64,000 bases of DNA from DASCQC01 sp036012865 (GCA_036012865.1 DASCQC010000005.1:1-64000); one strand, 5' to 3'. Positions 42,636-53,198 are shown, counted from the stretch's first letter. Made by a program: numbers and translations. The notes: generated by a model not told the origin, from the sequence alone.

Positions 42636-45428
42636 ATGTCCCACATAGAAGAAGTGATTCAAAAAGCGATTGATTCCAGTGACCTTGAAATGATTTTATT
42701 TTTATTTATCACTGAAGTTAAATTTACAAAGGCAATGGATCAATTAGAATGTTCCAATCCAGCATTCACGTACTCCGACTTTACAAAACAACTAAATAGC
42801 AATATAGATCTAAGAAACAGAGACCATCTACCTCCTTTTTACGACAAGGATACAAGTGCATATACACACAACGCACACAACAACAGAATTTTCTCTGAAG
42901 ATGTAGGATTAGACCTCAAGAGCATAGAAAGAATTGATCCGAATGTTGGTATTGCTATGCTAAAGAAATTTGCACCTAATAATGCGACAATCAGACATAT
43001 TGCTCTTTTTTTAGTTGGCGAAGAGGAAGATCAGAAAAGAGCCGCCAGTGAAGATAATCAATATTTCCACACCCTCAAAAATCTGCTAGCCCTTATAAAT
43101 CAAAGCTTTTGTGATGAATATAAACGTCACAAAACCATGACAGCATCTATTCGTCAACAAATCATCCAATACATGATATCAGGCGGGGTTGAGGTTTGTA
43201 ACATATTCGAGAAGATTACAATGCTCGATTTACTTAAAGAAATCGACACAAAAACGGATCAGATTAACGAGCTCCTTGCTACCGATGGTTTTGATATTGA
43301 AAGTAAAACAACGATAAGAATTAAACTAACTAATATTAATACCAATATACAAGGTATTAGCAAGAATGATCTGGAAATGATGGAAACGAATAGAAATAAC
43401 ATCAAAAGCATCTATGCTGAAACACAAATAGCATATGAACAAGGACAACTAGATGAGAAATGTAAAAAACTTATCACAATGATCAATACATCTACAGTTC
43501 AGTGCGCTTTTAGAGATCAACTGTTCGATGATGAGGGCAATAACTTAACTAAATCACTAACCCAAACAACGAAATCTCTACAGCAAGCTATAGCTATAAA
43601 TAATCCTGAATCTGGCGATGAAGAGATGAAGGTGGATGTAGAAGAAAAATACACAGAACTAAAAAATAAATTTACCACTTGGCAGGAAGCTGAAAGCAAA
43701 TATATACCACCTTTAATGACAAGATTTTTTAACTACTTTTCTACACCACCAGAAACCACAAACCAACAACAACCATATAGATCTCCAGTAAAACTTGAAC
43801 AAAAGGAAGGCCATAAACCCCTGTTATCTCAAAGGGAATTCAAGCTTTATAGTACTAGCATTGGATTATATAAATTTGAAGAAAACGGTCAAATTATAGC
43901 AGGTCGAGATCAAGTGCTACAACTTAAAGAGAGCTCGGCAAAAATAGTCCAAGACAAACTGCAGAACTTATCAGAGTTAAGTAAGAATACAGAGAGTATT
44001 GAAAATCAATTGAGTGAAAAGATTAAAGAAGCTAAAGATTATGCCGATCTTGAAAGTGCGAACGAAAAGATTAAACAACTTAATACCGAGATTGTTTCAA
44101 TTGAAAAAAAACAAAAAGTCAGATTGAATGAAGGGCAAGATAAAGTACGTGCTACAATCAAGTCCGTTTGGAGCAAACATGATGATAATAATAAAAGTTG
44201 TGACGCAATACTTATGATTCAAAACGACACAACACAGCGTTTAGAAACATTAGGAAAAACCATGCAGGGTGATATAAACCCTCAACAATTATTACATGGT
44301 TTAGTAGGTACCGCTAAACAAGATAGCGCTAAAGAAAATGCCAACACAGCTGCTAGCGGTGATGTAAGCGAGTATATTGCATTGGCAAGCAAGTTTAAAG
44401 AGGGAGAATCATCTCTATATACTTATTTTACCTTGAGATCCTACATAGATGATGAATTTCACAAATGGTTAAAGACACATTCAACAGGAAAAGAAGAGGC
44501 CCAAGGGATATTACCAGAACAACTTAATATTATTGAAGAAGCCATCAAAACTCTTGTTGACACCGTTAGTCTAATTAACAAATTTTATAAAGATCAGCCA
44601 CCATTCAACCCATTCAACCTATTTGGTGGGATGTGGAGCAGTCAGCTGTCATTCACCATAGCAGCTGCGAGAGAAAGTATTGGTGTCAAACAGCAAGCTT
44701 TATCATTGTTAAGATCAGAAAACATGGGAAATGGTAACCAAGATAATGCGAGAAGTCTCCAAACTCCAGCTGTAGCATTGTTAAACTCAGAAAACATGGA
44801 AAATAGCAACCAAGACAATCTTATCATATACTTCTTCACTGCACTCTCAAACTTTAAAAATCATGCATCATCGAATGTAGAAATATTGTTTACCTGCAAA
44901 GGTCATAAACTTTCTTTTAATCAAAAAGATTTGTGTGATAAAATAAACAAAAATATCGATAAGATTACTGAACTATTTCGTATAAGTAGTGCGGATAATC
45001 CTCAGGTAAAAAAAGAAGAGACAGAAAAACAAATGATAGTAAGCCTGAAAGATCATATCGCAAAAAGTCAGACCGAAAATATCGCAATAATAACTCATAC
45101 TAGCTGCTCTGTGGGTCAAGATCAAAGAGCGGCATTGACGAGTATAGGGCAATTGAAGAGAACACTTGAGCCTATCATAAAAACTAGAAGAACAAAAACT
45201 TTAGCAAGTAAATACCAAATAGGTTTGCAAGCTCCAGACCAAAGTAAAGAACTGACCAATGAAAATATAAAAGAGCTGAAGGAACTAATAGAATTGGTGC
45301 CGAAAGCTGAGGGCGCTGTCCTAAGATTAATAAATTCTGACAAAACAAGATTCAAGTCTGTCAATACTGCAGCTAAAATTGTCGATGATTACACGAATGA
45401 GCAGAATGAGAATTTTGCACCAAATTAA
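42636..45428 (+). CDS. Giant coiled-coil protein of unknown family, first of a pair
   Basis: 930 residues from the ATG at 42636, preceded by AAAGGAG at 8 bases; the frame opens ten codons earlier. The protein is almost entirely polar and helix-prone, rich in K, E, N, Q and T, with no signal peptide and no clear membrane segment. Long coiled-coil-like stretches lie at about 215-290 and 440-530. Residues 684-707 and 708-731 are an imperfect tandem duplication of 24 residues (core LLRSENMGNGNQDN and LLNSENMENSNQDN). I recognise no domain. It lies 27 bases upstream of the second giant gene and is probably co-transcribed. It could be a secreted effector, but no secretion signal can be confirmed. 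Confidence 0.8.
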   Translation: MSHIEEVIQKAIDSSDLEMILFLFITEVKFTKAMDQLECSNPAFTYSDFTKQLNSNIDLRNRDHLPPFYDKDTSAYTHNAHNNRIFSEDVGLDLKSIERIDPNVGIAMLKKFAPNNATIRHIALFLVGEEEDQKRAASEDNQYFHTLKNLLALINQSFCDEYKRHKTMTASIRQQIIQYMISGGVEVCNIFEKITMLDLLKEIDTKTDQINELLATDGFDIESKTTIRIKLTNINTNIQGISKNDLEMMETNRNNIKSIYAETQIAYEQGQLDEKCKKLITMINTSTVQCAFRDQLFDDEGNNLTKSLTQTTKSLQQAIAINNPESGDEEMKVDVEEKYTELKNKFTTWQEAESKYIPPLMTRFFNYFSTPPETTNQQQPYRSPVKLEQKEGHKPLLSQREFKLYSTSIGLYKFEENGQIIAGRDQVLQLKESSAKIVQDKLQNLSELSKNTESIENQLSEKIKEAKDYADLESANEKIKQLNTEIVSIEKKQKVRLNEGQDKVRATIKSVWSKHDDNNKSCDAILMIQNDTTQRLETLGKTMQGDINPQQLLHGLVGTAKQDSAKENANTAASGDVSEYIALASKFKEGESSLYTYFTLRSYIDDEFHKWLKTHSTGKEEAQGILPEQLNIIEEAIKTLVDTVSLINKFYKDQPPFNPFNLFGGMWSSQLSFTIAAARESIGVKQQALSLLRSENMGNGNQDNARSLQTPAVALLNSENMENSNQDNLIIYFFTALSNFKNHASSNVEILFTCKGHKLSFNQKDLCDKINKNIDKITELFRISSADNPQVKKEETEKQMIVSLKDHIAKSQTENIAIITHTSCSVGQDQRAALTSIGQLKRTLEPIIKTRRTKTLASKYQIGLQAPDQSKELTNENIKELKELIELVPKAEGAVLRLINSDKTRFKSVNTAAKIVDDYTNEQNENFAPN

Positions 45429-45455
45429 TGCTAGGTAACTATTCGGAGATCTATT

Positions 45456-48400
45456 ATGCATAAGGAACCAAGTTCACATGAAAAGCTAGGGAAAAAACTT
45501 GGCATAGCTATCGAATCAGCAAGCATCCCGCTGACAGAAAAAGAAATACAAAGAATAGTCAATTTATTAGATGAGCATAAATATATTAAGCTGTATGATA
45601 CTGTTCAAGAGACATACAATAACCATTGCATATTCATACAATCTCAATCCATCCCATTGTTGGCGCCAAGAACAGCTAAAAAGATAGATTTTATCACTAA
45701 AATTTTCGGTTCAGATCGGATACCTTATTTCCAGTATTTAATAGCAAGAATGGACGCTGTAAAAAATGAAAACATTGCTCAGTTAATTGATAATATCTTT
45801 GGTGTAGACGATATTTCCAAATATACGTCAAATTGCGTTAGTACTCAAGTACTAGAAATACCTAAAAACGATGACTTTTTTACCTATGGAAGACTCTTGG
45901 TTGATGTTGATATAAATTCACTATCTACCTGGATAAGTAACATAGCCAATGATCTTAGAACTAACGATCAATTAAAGGTTCATTTAAAAGAATATTTTAA
46001 ACAACTTAAAATATCATACGACTGCAACGATCCTGATTTCTTGAATGATTATATTCAGGACAAGAAATTCAATGAAGATCAAACTACTCCGACGATTCAA
46101 GAATTACCAAAAAAGCTTATAGAACATCACAAAAGAAAACTAGAAGAAGTTTGTACAGGAATACTGCACATAGACGCTAACCAACCACGAGACAAATCAG
46201 AACTCATTGCCCTTAAAAATGAAAATGATAAAATGCACTCCTTCGTATCCAAACTTAACTTAATATTTATGCAATTGCTTACTACGAAGTATACGGCTGC
46301 ATTTACATCGAATGGGAGTTATTTTTATATTAATAAAACAACCTTCGAAAAACTTAATCTAAAACAACATCAAGCACCTGTGCATAAACCTGAAGAAAGC
46401 CAAGATGCATATCCAATCAGCTTGGACGAGTTTTGTAAACTCATCAGTGCATACCATGAATACCGACAAACTGATGAAGCAATATTAAACCAAACTGTAG
46501 ATATCGCTCAAGTATTTAAACAAGAAAACTGGGAAGCTGCACAAAAAACACTAGCAACGAGTGTAAACCTGATTAGAAAGCAACTATCCAACAATAAAAA
46601 TACAGTGTTCTCTTATAAGAAGCATGAAGATGATTACAATAAACTCAAGACGACTCTAGAAGAAAAGTATCCTACCGATGAAAATAAAAGCAATAATACA
46701 AATGCTTATAATCTATTAGAATCGGTCCAAACATCTGCCCGAAAATTGTTCTCTCCAGATCGTTCAAGCAAGACAAAAAAATCTGAATTTACAGTAAGAG
46801 AAATTATACAATCAATCGGGGATTACGTGCCAAGTTATAATCAAAAGGTAATGCCACAGGACTTATTAAGCCAGAAGATCCAAAAAAAATATGAAGAGGA
46901 ACTGAACCATTTAGTAGATAATCATTGGTGGACAATATTTTCTAAAAATGCCGATAAAAAATTGGTGAAAGAAAAAAAAACTAAATTAGAGGACCTAGAG
47001 AAAGCAATACAAAAACACCATACAAACATAGACCAAGAGTTTATTCAACCCCTACAAGAACACTATCAACTAAGGATAGCTAAAACAAAAATACTCTCTT
47101 CTTACCGTGGTAATATGTTTGAACTTAAAGAAGATTTGAATTGGTTAAAAACTGAACTAGAAGAAGAAATCATAAATGAGTATCTATCTAACACCACACA
47201 AACCTTAGAAGAACATAAGATTAAAAAGGCTGTTAAAAAAGCACTAGATTCAAAAAATATCTACACCTTTGATCAGCAATCTGTTGATGGCATCACAGCT
47301 TTATTCAAAAACAAAATCACAACAAAGAAAATAATTATTGCGGAAATTTTGAAAGTTCAGGATGATATTTTTTCGAGTATGCGAGAATCTATTCCTAGCT
47401 TTTATAAACAATTTGTCGATGATCCATTTCAAATTCATTCAATAAATAAACTCTACTGTAAAGATGAAATATACCTTAAAAACGTAAAAGGCCAATTGGA
47501 TGAGTTCCAAACATTGATCGCGACTGTTATTAAAGATTATTTTAATCTTGATATATTTACAACCACAGAGCAGATTGATAAACAAAAGCAACTCGATTAC
47601 GAAGATATCAAATTAAAACTACAAGAAAAATTAAAAGACAACACCGATTCAGACAAAAAAATCGTTGAATTCAACGAAAAATGTCAAAAAACATACCAAG
47701 ATTTAAGCTCAGAACACAAACAATATATTGATAAAAATGGGGGGGAGGACTGTATCAGATCTTTCTTGTTTAGAATACGAGAAATTCACCTCCAACAAGT
47801 CAGTAATAGTAACATATTTAAACAGTTGCAAAAATATTGTATGACTCAACTAAAGAAAAGTGATGTACACCCCGGAAAATATTCAAATATGCAAGTAATA
47901 AAACGATTAGAAAAAAGTTATGACAATGCACGAATATCAGAAGAGTATGTAGATACTACTCTACAATCACACCTTGAAACATATATTAATATTCATTCCT
48001 ACCAATACTACCAAGTGAATGCGCAACCCACACAAACACCCCAACCAACACAATCAAACATCCAAAACATGGAGGAATCACCCGTGAAGCCAACGAACAC
48101 TAATTCAGGTAGCGGTTCAAATATAACCGCATCAAATATCCAACAACAAACAGCACAAAAAACTGAAGTCAGCTATGTAGCTGTAATCATGGAGGCTATT
48201 TTTGATATCATTATCGTAGCTCTAACATTCATATTCTTGTTACCTATAACTCCCTTCATTGCTCTAGCATCAACATCGATAGGACTTAATATCTGGACAC
48301 AACTAAACCCTAGTAGCAAAGCCATGAATAAACCCAAATCGTCCAATGAATTTGAAGAACGAACCCAAAAAACATGGGAACAAGCCTCTGACTATAAAGC

Positions 48401-48974
48401 TTTTTTTATAGAAAAAATCGGCGCAATAATAGATTTAGTCATCGATCTTAAAAAGTTACCTTGTAATAATAAATATCCTCTATCCTACTTAATACGTAGC
48501 TTTCACACCGAAAATTCTAATAAAGACATAGATTATGATATAATTGATAAAACATTACGGAAAATCACCGGAGGTTTAAGCGATGCTGCTCGAAAAGATA
48601 GGGAACATTCAAGTTCAACAACTTTAGAACTCCTGGGGAACCCCACAATAGACAGGCTTGAATCAACTATTAATTCATATATTGTCTGCCAATTTATCAA
48701 GACATTTCTTAAAATTCCTGGTCAAGATTCGAGTATCAAAGACGAAGAAGATATCTCTCCGTATTTAAAAGAGAATCCTCTTAATTTGCTTACAGATAGT
48801 ATTAATAACAACGGTGATGATGGATTGAATTTGGAGGCTATTCTCGCAGGTGATGATTCTGACCCCAAATATGTCATTGATACCGTCAAAAATATAGTAA
48901 CTAATTTAAAATGTGTCAAAGAGAACCAAAGTCAAAATCCTAAAACTCACAATAATTTGGTTGATATGGCATGA
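45456..48974 (+). CDS. Giant coiled-coil protein of unknown family with a C-terminal membrane hairpin, second of a pair
   Basis: 1,172 residues, CGGAG about 7 bases before the ATG. Most of the protein is polar and helical (K, E, N, Q, D, I). A low-complexity Q/P/T/N/S linker (about 850-905) precedes a hydrophobic hairpin at about 910-955 (VIMEAIFDIIIVALTFIFLL ...), and a further 200 residues follow. No known catalytic motif is evident. The architecture, helical body plus late membrane hairpin, resembles the protein encoded at 14466-17240 in plan only. The gene is 22 bases upstream of csiV on the same strand. Confidence 0.8.
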   Translation: MHKEPSSHEKLGKKLGIAIESASIPLTEKEIQRIVNLLDEHKYIKLYDTVQETYNNHCIFIQSQSIPLLAPRTAKKIDFITKIFGSDRIPYFQYLIARMDAVKNENIAQLIDNIFGVDDISKYTSNCVSTQVLEIPKNDDFFTYGRLLVDVDINSLSTWISNIANDLRTNDQLKVHLKEYFKQLKISYDCNDPDFLNDYIQDKKFNEDQTTPTIQELPKKLIEHHKRKLEEVCTGILHIDANQPRDKSELIALKNENDKMHSFVSKLNLIFMQLLTTKYTAAFTSNGSYFYINKTTFEKLNLKQHQAPVHKPEESQDAYPISLDEFCKLISAYHEYRQTDEAILNQTVDIAQVFKQENWEAAQKTLATSVNLIRKQLSNNKNTVFSYKKHEDDYNKLKTTLEEKYPTDENKSNNTNAYNLLESVQTSARKLFSPDRSSKTKKSEFTVREIIQSIGDYVPSYNQKVMPQDLLSQKIQKKYEEELNHLVDNHWWTIFSKNADKKLVKEKKTKLEDLEKAIQKHHTNIDQEFIQPLQEHYQLRIAKTKILSSYRGNMFELKEDLNWLKTELEEEIINEYLSNTTQTLEEHKIKKAVKKALDSKNIYTFDQQSVDGITALFKNKITTKKIIIAEILKVQDDIFSSMRESIPSFYKQFVDDPFQIHSINKLYCKDEIYLKNVKGQLDEFQTLIATVIKDYFNLDIFTTTEQIDKQKQLDYEDIKLKLQEKLKDNTDSDKKIVEFNEKCQKTYQDLSSEHKQYIDKNGGEDCIRSFLFRIREIHLQQVSNSNIFKQLQKYCMTQLKKSDVHPGKYSNMQVIKRLEKSYDNARISEEYVDTTLQSHLETYINIHSYQYYQVNAQPTQTPQPTQSNIQNMEESPVKPTNTNSGSGSNITASNIQQQTAQKTEVSYVAVIMEAIFDIIIVALTFIFLLPITPFIALASTSIGLNIWTQLNPSSKAMNKPKSSNEFEERTQKTWEQASDYKAFFIEKIGAIIDLVIDLKKLPCNNKYPLSYLIRSFHTENSNKDIDYDIIDKTLRKITGGLSDAARKDREHSSSTTLELLGNPTIDRLESTINSYIVCQFIKTFLKIPGQDSSIKDEEDISPYLKENPLNLLTDSINNNGDDGLNLEAILAGDDSDPKYVIDTVKNIVTNLKCVKENQSQNPKTHNNLVDMA

Positions 48975-48996
48975 AAAAAATGAGATGGTTATAGGT

Positions 48997-49512
48997 ATGA
49001 GACACACGTACAAATTGACTGCAGTCATTTCGTTGATGGTAGCACTAAACCCCATAGGATTGGCTGAAGACCTTAACCTTCTCATCCTCCGTAATATAGA
49101 TGAAACAGCATTACCCTCAGCCCACCCTAACTGGCAAGTTGCCGAACAATTTAAAGGCTATGAAACCATTTCATCAGAACCTATCAATTGGCAACCTTAT
49201 CAAAAACTTAAAAACAAATACTCTATTCTTGCCACACATACTTGGCCTATCAATGATGATGAACAAACCATTGGGTTTAAAACTTATGACCAAGACAGCG
49301 TCATTATGGGAGAAATCACCATAAAAAAAGAACGGTTTTACGAAACAAAACTAAACATCATCGAGCTCAACCATCGAAACTACTTTTCAATGAACCAATC
49401 AAGACGAGTATCTTTAAATCAAATCAACTATTTTGACCATGCAAGGTTTGGTGTTATCGTCCAAATCACACCTGAGATTAAAACAAGGAGCACAAATGCA
49501 AGCGTATCTTGA
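48997..49512 (+). CDS. CsiV-family periplasmic protein
   Basis: 171 residues from the ATG at 48997. An upstream open stretch back to 48913 overlaps the previous gene. A signal peptide covers about residues 1-23 (LTAVISLMVALNPIGLA). The C-terminal motif, QSRRVSLNQINYFDHARFGV followed by IVQITP, is the CsiV/DUF2805-like signature; in Vibrio CsiV is needed for LpoA-type peptidoglycan synthesis and D-amino-acid response. The match rests on this C-terminal motif and the signal peptide. It overlaps thyA by 17 bases. Confidence 0.65.
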   Translation: MRHTYKLTAVISLMVALNPIGLAEDLNLLILRNIDETALPSAHPNWQVAEQFKGYETISSEPINWQPYQKLKNKYSILATHTWPINDDEQTIGFKTYDQDSVIMGEITIKKERFYETKLNIIELNHRNYFSMNQSRRVSLNQINYFDHARFGVIVQITPEIKTRSTNASVS

Positions 49513-50290
49513 TCTAATGCAAAATATCTTAGACAACGGAATCGATCGAATGGACCGAACAGGCGTGGGAACTAAAAGTATTTTCGGTCATGACTTACAC
49601 TTCGATCTATCAACATTCCCCTTAATTACGACCAAAAAAATGCACTTAAAGTCTATTGTTAATGAACTTTTATGGTTTCTAGATGGGTCTACGAATGTTC
49701 AACCTCTTAACGAGATGGGTGTTACCATATGGGACGAATGGGCTAATGAAGATGGTGAGCTTGGGCCTGTTTATGGCAAACAATGGCGTTCATGGAAAAC
49801 CCCTGATGGCCGAACCATAGATCAAATCAGCAATGTCATTCGTGATATTAAAGCCAACCCGTTTTCTAGGCGTCATATTGTGAGTGCCTGGAATGTCAGT
49901 GACCTTGATAAAATGGCCCTACCCCCTTGTCATGTTATGTTTCAATTCTATGTCGACAATGACAAAGGACTTTCTTGTAAACTAATACAACGTTCATGCG
50001 ATATCTTTTTAGGCGTACCCTTTAATATAGCCTCATACAGTCTTCTTACCTATATGATAGCGCAACAATGTGACTTAGTGCCCAAGAAATTTATTTGGTC
50101 AGGTGGGGACATTCATCTTTACAACAATCACATTAAACCTGCTCAAGAACAACTTTCAAGAAAACCTTACGCTTTACCTACCTTAGAGATTGCACAACGT
50201 CCTAAAGATATCTTTAGTTACACTGAGAAAGATTTCATCATCAAGGATTATCAATATCACCCTAGAATCCAGGCCCCTATTGCAGTATAA
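49496..50290 (+). CDS. thyA: Thymidylate synthase
   Basis: 264 residues, the same length as E. coli ThyA, from the ATG at 49496 with AAGGAG 5 bases upstream; the frame extends back to 49433 without support. Landmarks include DRTGVGTKSIFG, the catalytic cysteine in LPPCHVMFQFYV, QRSCDIFLGVPFNIASY and HLYNNH. It makes dTMP from dUMP using methylene-tetrahydrofolate. No folA follows in the window; comEC ends 2 bases away on the other strand. Confidence 0.97.
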   Translation: MQAYLDLMQNILDNGIDRMDRTGVGTKSIFGHDLHFDLSTFPLITTKKMHLKSIVNELLWFLDGSTNVQPLNEMGVTIWDEWANEDGELGPVYGKQWRSWKTPDGRTIDQISNVIRDIKANPFSRRHIVSAWNVSDLDKMALPPCHVMFQFYVDNDKGLSCKLIQRSCDIFLGVPFNIASYSLLTYMIAQQCDLVPKKFIWSGGDIHLYNNHIKPAQEQLSRKPYALPTLEIAQRPKDIFSYTEKDFIIKDYQYHPRIQAPIAV

Positions 50291-50292
50291 AT

Positions 50293-52374
50293 TTACTTTA
50301 GAACCTGACTTAACCAGCCTTGTTGTGATGTTGTACGAATGGGAATATTGAGTTTACTGTATCGAGACAGAACCTTGGGATGAGGAATCACTGGGTTACC
50401 CTCACCCACCGATACCCATGCAACCTTAGGTTGAAGTCGCTTTAGAAACTCTTCTGAAGAAGAAGTTAAACTCCCATGATGCGGAACTTGTAATAAGGTA
50501 ACAGGGCTCAGTTGATCAAGAAGTGAATTTTCAGCGTTATATTCAATATCTCCTGTTAATAATGCAGACTGACTTTTGGATTGAATCAACAGGACACAAG
50601 AATTATTATTCCTTTTCCTCCAAGCTGTCTTAGGGTGTATGATTTGAAACCTAACACCATCCCACTCCCAGGAACTGCCTGCCTGACATTGGGATGATGC
50701 AATGGGCGTATCTTTAGGAACCCCTGAAAGAACCCATTGAGGGCGGTATACTTGTAAAACCTCTTTCAATCCGCCTATATGATCTTGATCCGGATGGGAT
50801 AAAATCCAGGCATCCACTGTCTTGATCCCTAAATGTTTCATTGAACTTACCACATGGTCTCCCAAAGAGTATTTTCCAAACTTAGGACCTAAGTCATACA
50901 ATAAACAATGGCGCTGGGTTTGAACCACTACACTCAAGCCATGGCCAACATCAAGCATTGTGATTCTGGCCTGCCCGTATGAAACCCCCTCTAAAAATAG
51001 ACACACCAAACTCAACAATGCCCCAAGTATCAACCACTGAAAACACATCAATCTATTCCATGCATAGGTAATGATAGCACCTTGTACATAAACCAATTGA
51101 AACAACGAAAGCTCCGCCACATAAACAAAGAACCCGTGTTGATTCATCAAAACCATCACACTGACACTGAGTCTTATCAATTCATTCAACCATACCCCCA
51201 GATAACTCACATCTATAAAAAAACCCACAATCGTCCATAACAGTAATCCTGGAAAAATAAGAATGGAGTACAACGGAATCATAAATGTATTCATCGCAAT
51301 CGAATGAATCGAAAAATAACCTGATAGATAAGAACTCATAGGCGCCATCAAGGTGCATAATTTGAGAGATTGATAAAAAGAACTTAAAAAATATCGTGTG
51401 GATTTTAACCTTAATAAAATTTCAACAGCAATAATGGATAGCCAAAAACCACAATCCATCACATACCAAGGCTCCATCATGATTAAAGCAGCAATGGCCA
51501 TATAAAATATATCCCTTCTATTCACAGGCATTGCTAATATCACCAAGGCACTTGCAAGGTATATCATCGCATAACTTCGACTGGTTGAAGCTGACCACCC
51601 AGTTAATAATCCGTAACACCACAACACGATCAACGTCCATGCATTTGCCCATCTTAAACTACTCAATGGCCGAACACCGAACCAACGAAATACACTTTTA
51701 GCAAAGCTATTGCTTAACCAACCAACAACCCCTAAATGCAACCCTGAAACGGCCATTAAATGTGACGTTCCTGCCGCTTGAAAAGTCTGTTTGTGTTGCT
51801 TAGTAAGAACGGAAGTATCGCCCAACAACAAGGCCCTCATGACCCCCTCATAAGAATAACTTTTAACACGTTGAATGACACTGTATCTCACACGGTCTAT
51901 CAGCCCATTACTGGCATGGCATTGCAAATCACGACTCCTGACCGTTGCCAAAATTTTGCGCTGAAAATGGGTTGAAACTTTACTATTAGGCTGTGAACGT
52001 TGATGAAACCTTAGTGTGTATCGATGTATTTCACAAAGGTCGTTCAAATCTGCGTGGGCCTTGCTAATAACAGCAATTTTAAAGGAGGTAGCACGCCCAT
52101 TAATGGACACTGAATCAAGCACCAGGTATTCGTTAAAATGTTGAATGACTTGACCTTGGATCACAGGATGAGAATCAAGTTGCCGACGTTCAACATTATA
52201 AGCAAGTGAAACATAACAGCCATAGAGAACCCAACAAACGATCCATAACCTTTCCAATAAACGTTTAACCCACAGCATTAATAGGATGATACACGTTAAG
52301 TTCCAATACAGATGAAAAGATATCGTTAGACCCAAGTAAACACCCAGGAGCGAAGCTATTGTCACAGCTAACAT
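50293..52374 (-). CDS. comEC: ComEC/Rec2-type DNA uptake channel
   Basis: 693 residues. N-terminal helices and an OB-like region (about 50-170) precede the Competence domain (about 190-440), with the conserved SHLMAVSGLHLGVVGWL. The C-terminal metallo-beta-lactamase-like domain (about 455-680) has MLDVGHGLSVVVQ, LYDLGP and SHPDQDHIGG, the metal ligands of the HxxxDH type. ComEC carries single-stranded DNA across the inner membrane during natural transformation. All domains are present, so it looks functional. It is convergent with thyA. Confidence 0.93.
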   Translation of the reverse strand: MLAVTIASLLGVYLGLTISFHLYWNLTCIILLMLWVKRLLERLWIVCWVLYGCYVSLAYNVERRQLDSHPVIQGQVIQHFNEYLVLDSVSINGRATSFKIAVISKAHADLNDLCEIHRYTLRFHQRSQPNSKVSTHFQRKILATVRSRDLQCHASNGLIDRVRYSVIQRVKSYSYEGVMRALLLGDTSVLTKQHKQTFQAAGTSHLMAVSGLHLGVVGWLSNSFAKSVFRWFGVRPLSSLRWANAWTLIVLWCYGLLTGWSASTSRSYAMIYLASALVILAMPVNRRDIFYMAIAALIMMEPWYVMDCGFWLSIIAVEILLRLKSTRYFLSSFYQSLKLCTLMAPMSSYLSGYFSIHSIAMNTFMIPLYSILIFPGLLLWTIVGFFIDVSYLGVWLNELIRLSVSVMVLMNQHGFFVYVAELSLFQLVYVQGAIITYAWNRLMCFQWLILGALLSLVCLFLEGVSYGQARITMLDVGHGLSVVVQTQRHCLLYDLGPKFGKYSLGDHVVSSMKHLGIKTVDAWILSHPDQDHIGGLKEVLQVYRPQWVLSGVPKDTPIASSQCQAGSSWEWDGVRFQIIHPKTAWRKRNNNSCVLLIQSKSQSALLTGDIEYNAENSLLDQLSPVTLLQVPHHGSLTSSSEEFLKRLQPKVAWVSVGEGNPVIPHPKVLSRYSKLNIPIRTTSQQGWLSQVLK

Positions 52375-52428
52375 GTGACTTAGGTTAAATGATTAAATCA
52401 GAGCAGCAATACGGGGTTGTAAGAACGT

Positions 52429-53148
52429 CTATACTTTCTTTTCTAGTGTCTTAATTTCTTTATCCAGCCATTGCTTCAATCCTTTTTTAAATTTAGCATC
52501 TTTGATCGCTACTTCCTTATCTCGTTTAAATTTCCTCTCATTGATGGCTTCTTTTAAATGCTTATCAGTTAAATCCAATGCCTTACTTATACGTTTCTTT
52601 TTCTCAATTTTACGATCATCACGGAAGATTCTGGACAATAAAACAACCATTGCCATAGCCATGGGTACAAAAATCCAAAGAGACTGCAACAAAGACAGTT
52701 TCATTAACCAAGTCACACCAACCGTACAAGGTATCCCTGGGAAAACAAGCAAGCCCAACATGAGTTTCTCAAATAGACTTCGATCTGACTTATGAATAAC
52801 ACCTTCTTCAATCTTATGAATACTGCCAATATTCCGTCGAATTTGTTTTTTCATCTCAGTGATTTCCTGATTTCTCTTCTCCATATATGATTGCTTATCC
52901 AGATCATGTGTTTTCACAACATAGTCCTGAATTTTATTTTTTAAAACTTCCTCTAATTTAAGAAGCTCTTCTATTTTACAAGATAGTTCGTTAATTAATT
53001 TTAGATTACTTTCTTTACTTGTACTGGATTTAGCTTGACGAATTAATTTGACTGATTCAAATAAATTTTGTTCAACTTGATCATGCAATTGATCTTCTAA
53101 ATTAATTGCAGGTCTTTGAATTGATATTTTATTTATTCTTTTAGACAT
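52429..53148 (-). CDS. Small coiled-coil membrane protein of unknown family
   Basis: 239 residues, GAGGT upstream of the ATG. A helical coiled-coil N-terminus (about 15-120) is followed by two adjacent hydrophobic segments (about 128-170: LMLGLLVFPGIPCTVGV and LLQSLWIFVPMAMAMVVLL) and a very basic helical tail (about 175-239, K/R-rich). No signal peptide. I recognise no family. The plan of helical arms around a membrane hairpin recalls the larger unknown proteins in this window, but I see no sequence identity. It sits between tgt and comEC on the same strand. Confidence 0.7.
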   Translation of the reverse strand: MSKRINKISIQRPAINLEDQLHDQVEQNLFESVKLIRQAKSSTSKESNLKLINELSCKIEELLKLEEVLKNKIQDYVVKTHDLDKQSYMEKRNQEITEMKKQIRRNIGSIHKIEEGVIHKSDRSLFEKLMLGLLVFPGIPCTVGVTWLMKLSLLQSLWIFVPMAMAMVVLLSRIFRDDRKIEKKKRISKALDLTDKHLKEAINERKFKRDKEVAIKDAKFKKGLKQWLDKEIKTLEKKV

Positions 53149-53198
53149 AACCTACCTCGTTATGAATATTATAGCAGAAAATAGGTATATTTTCTTGA

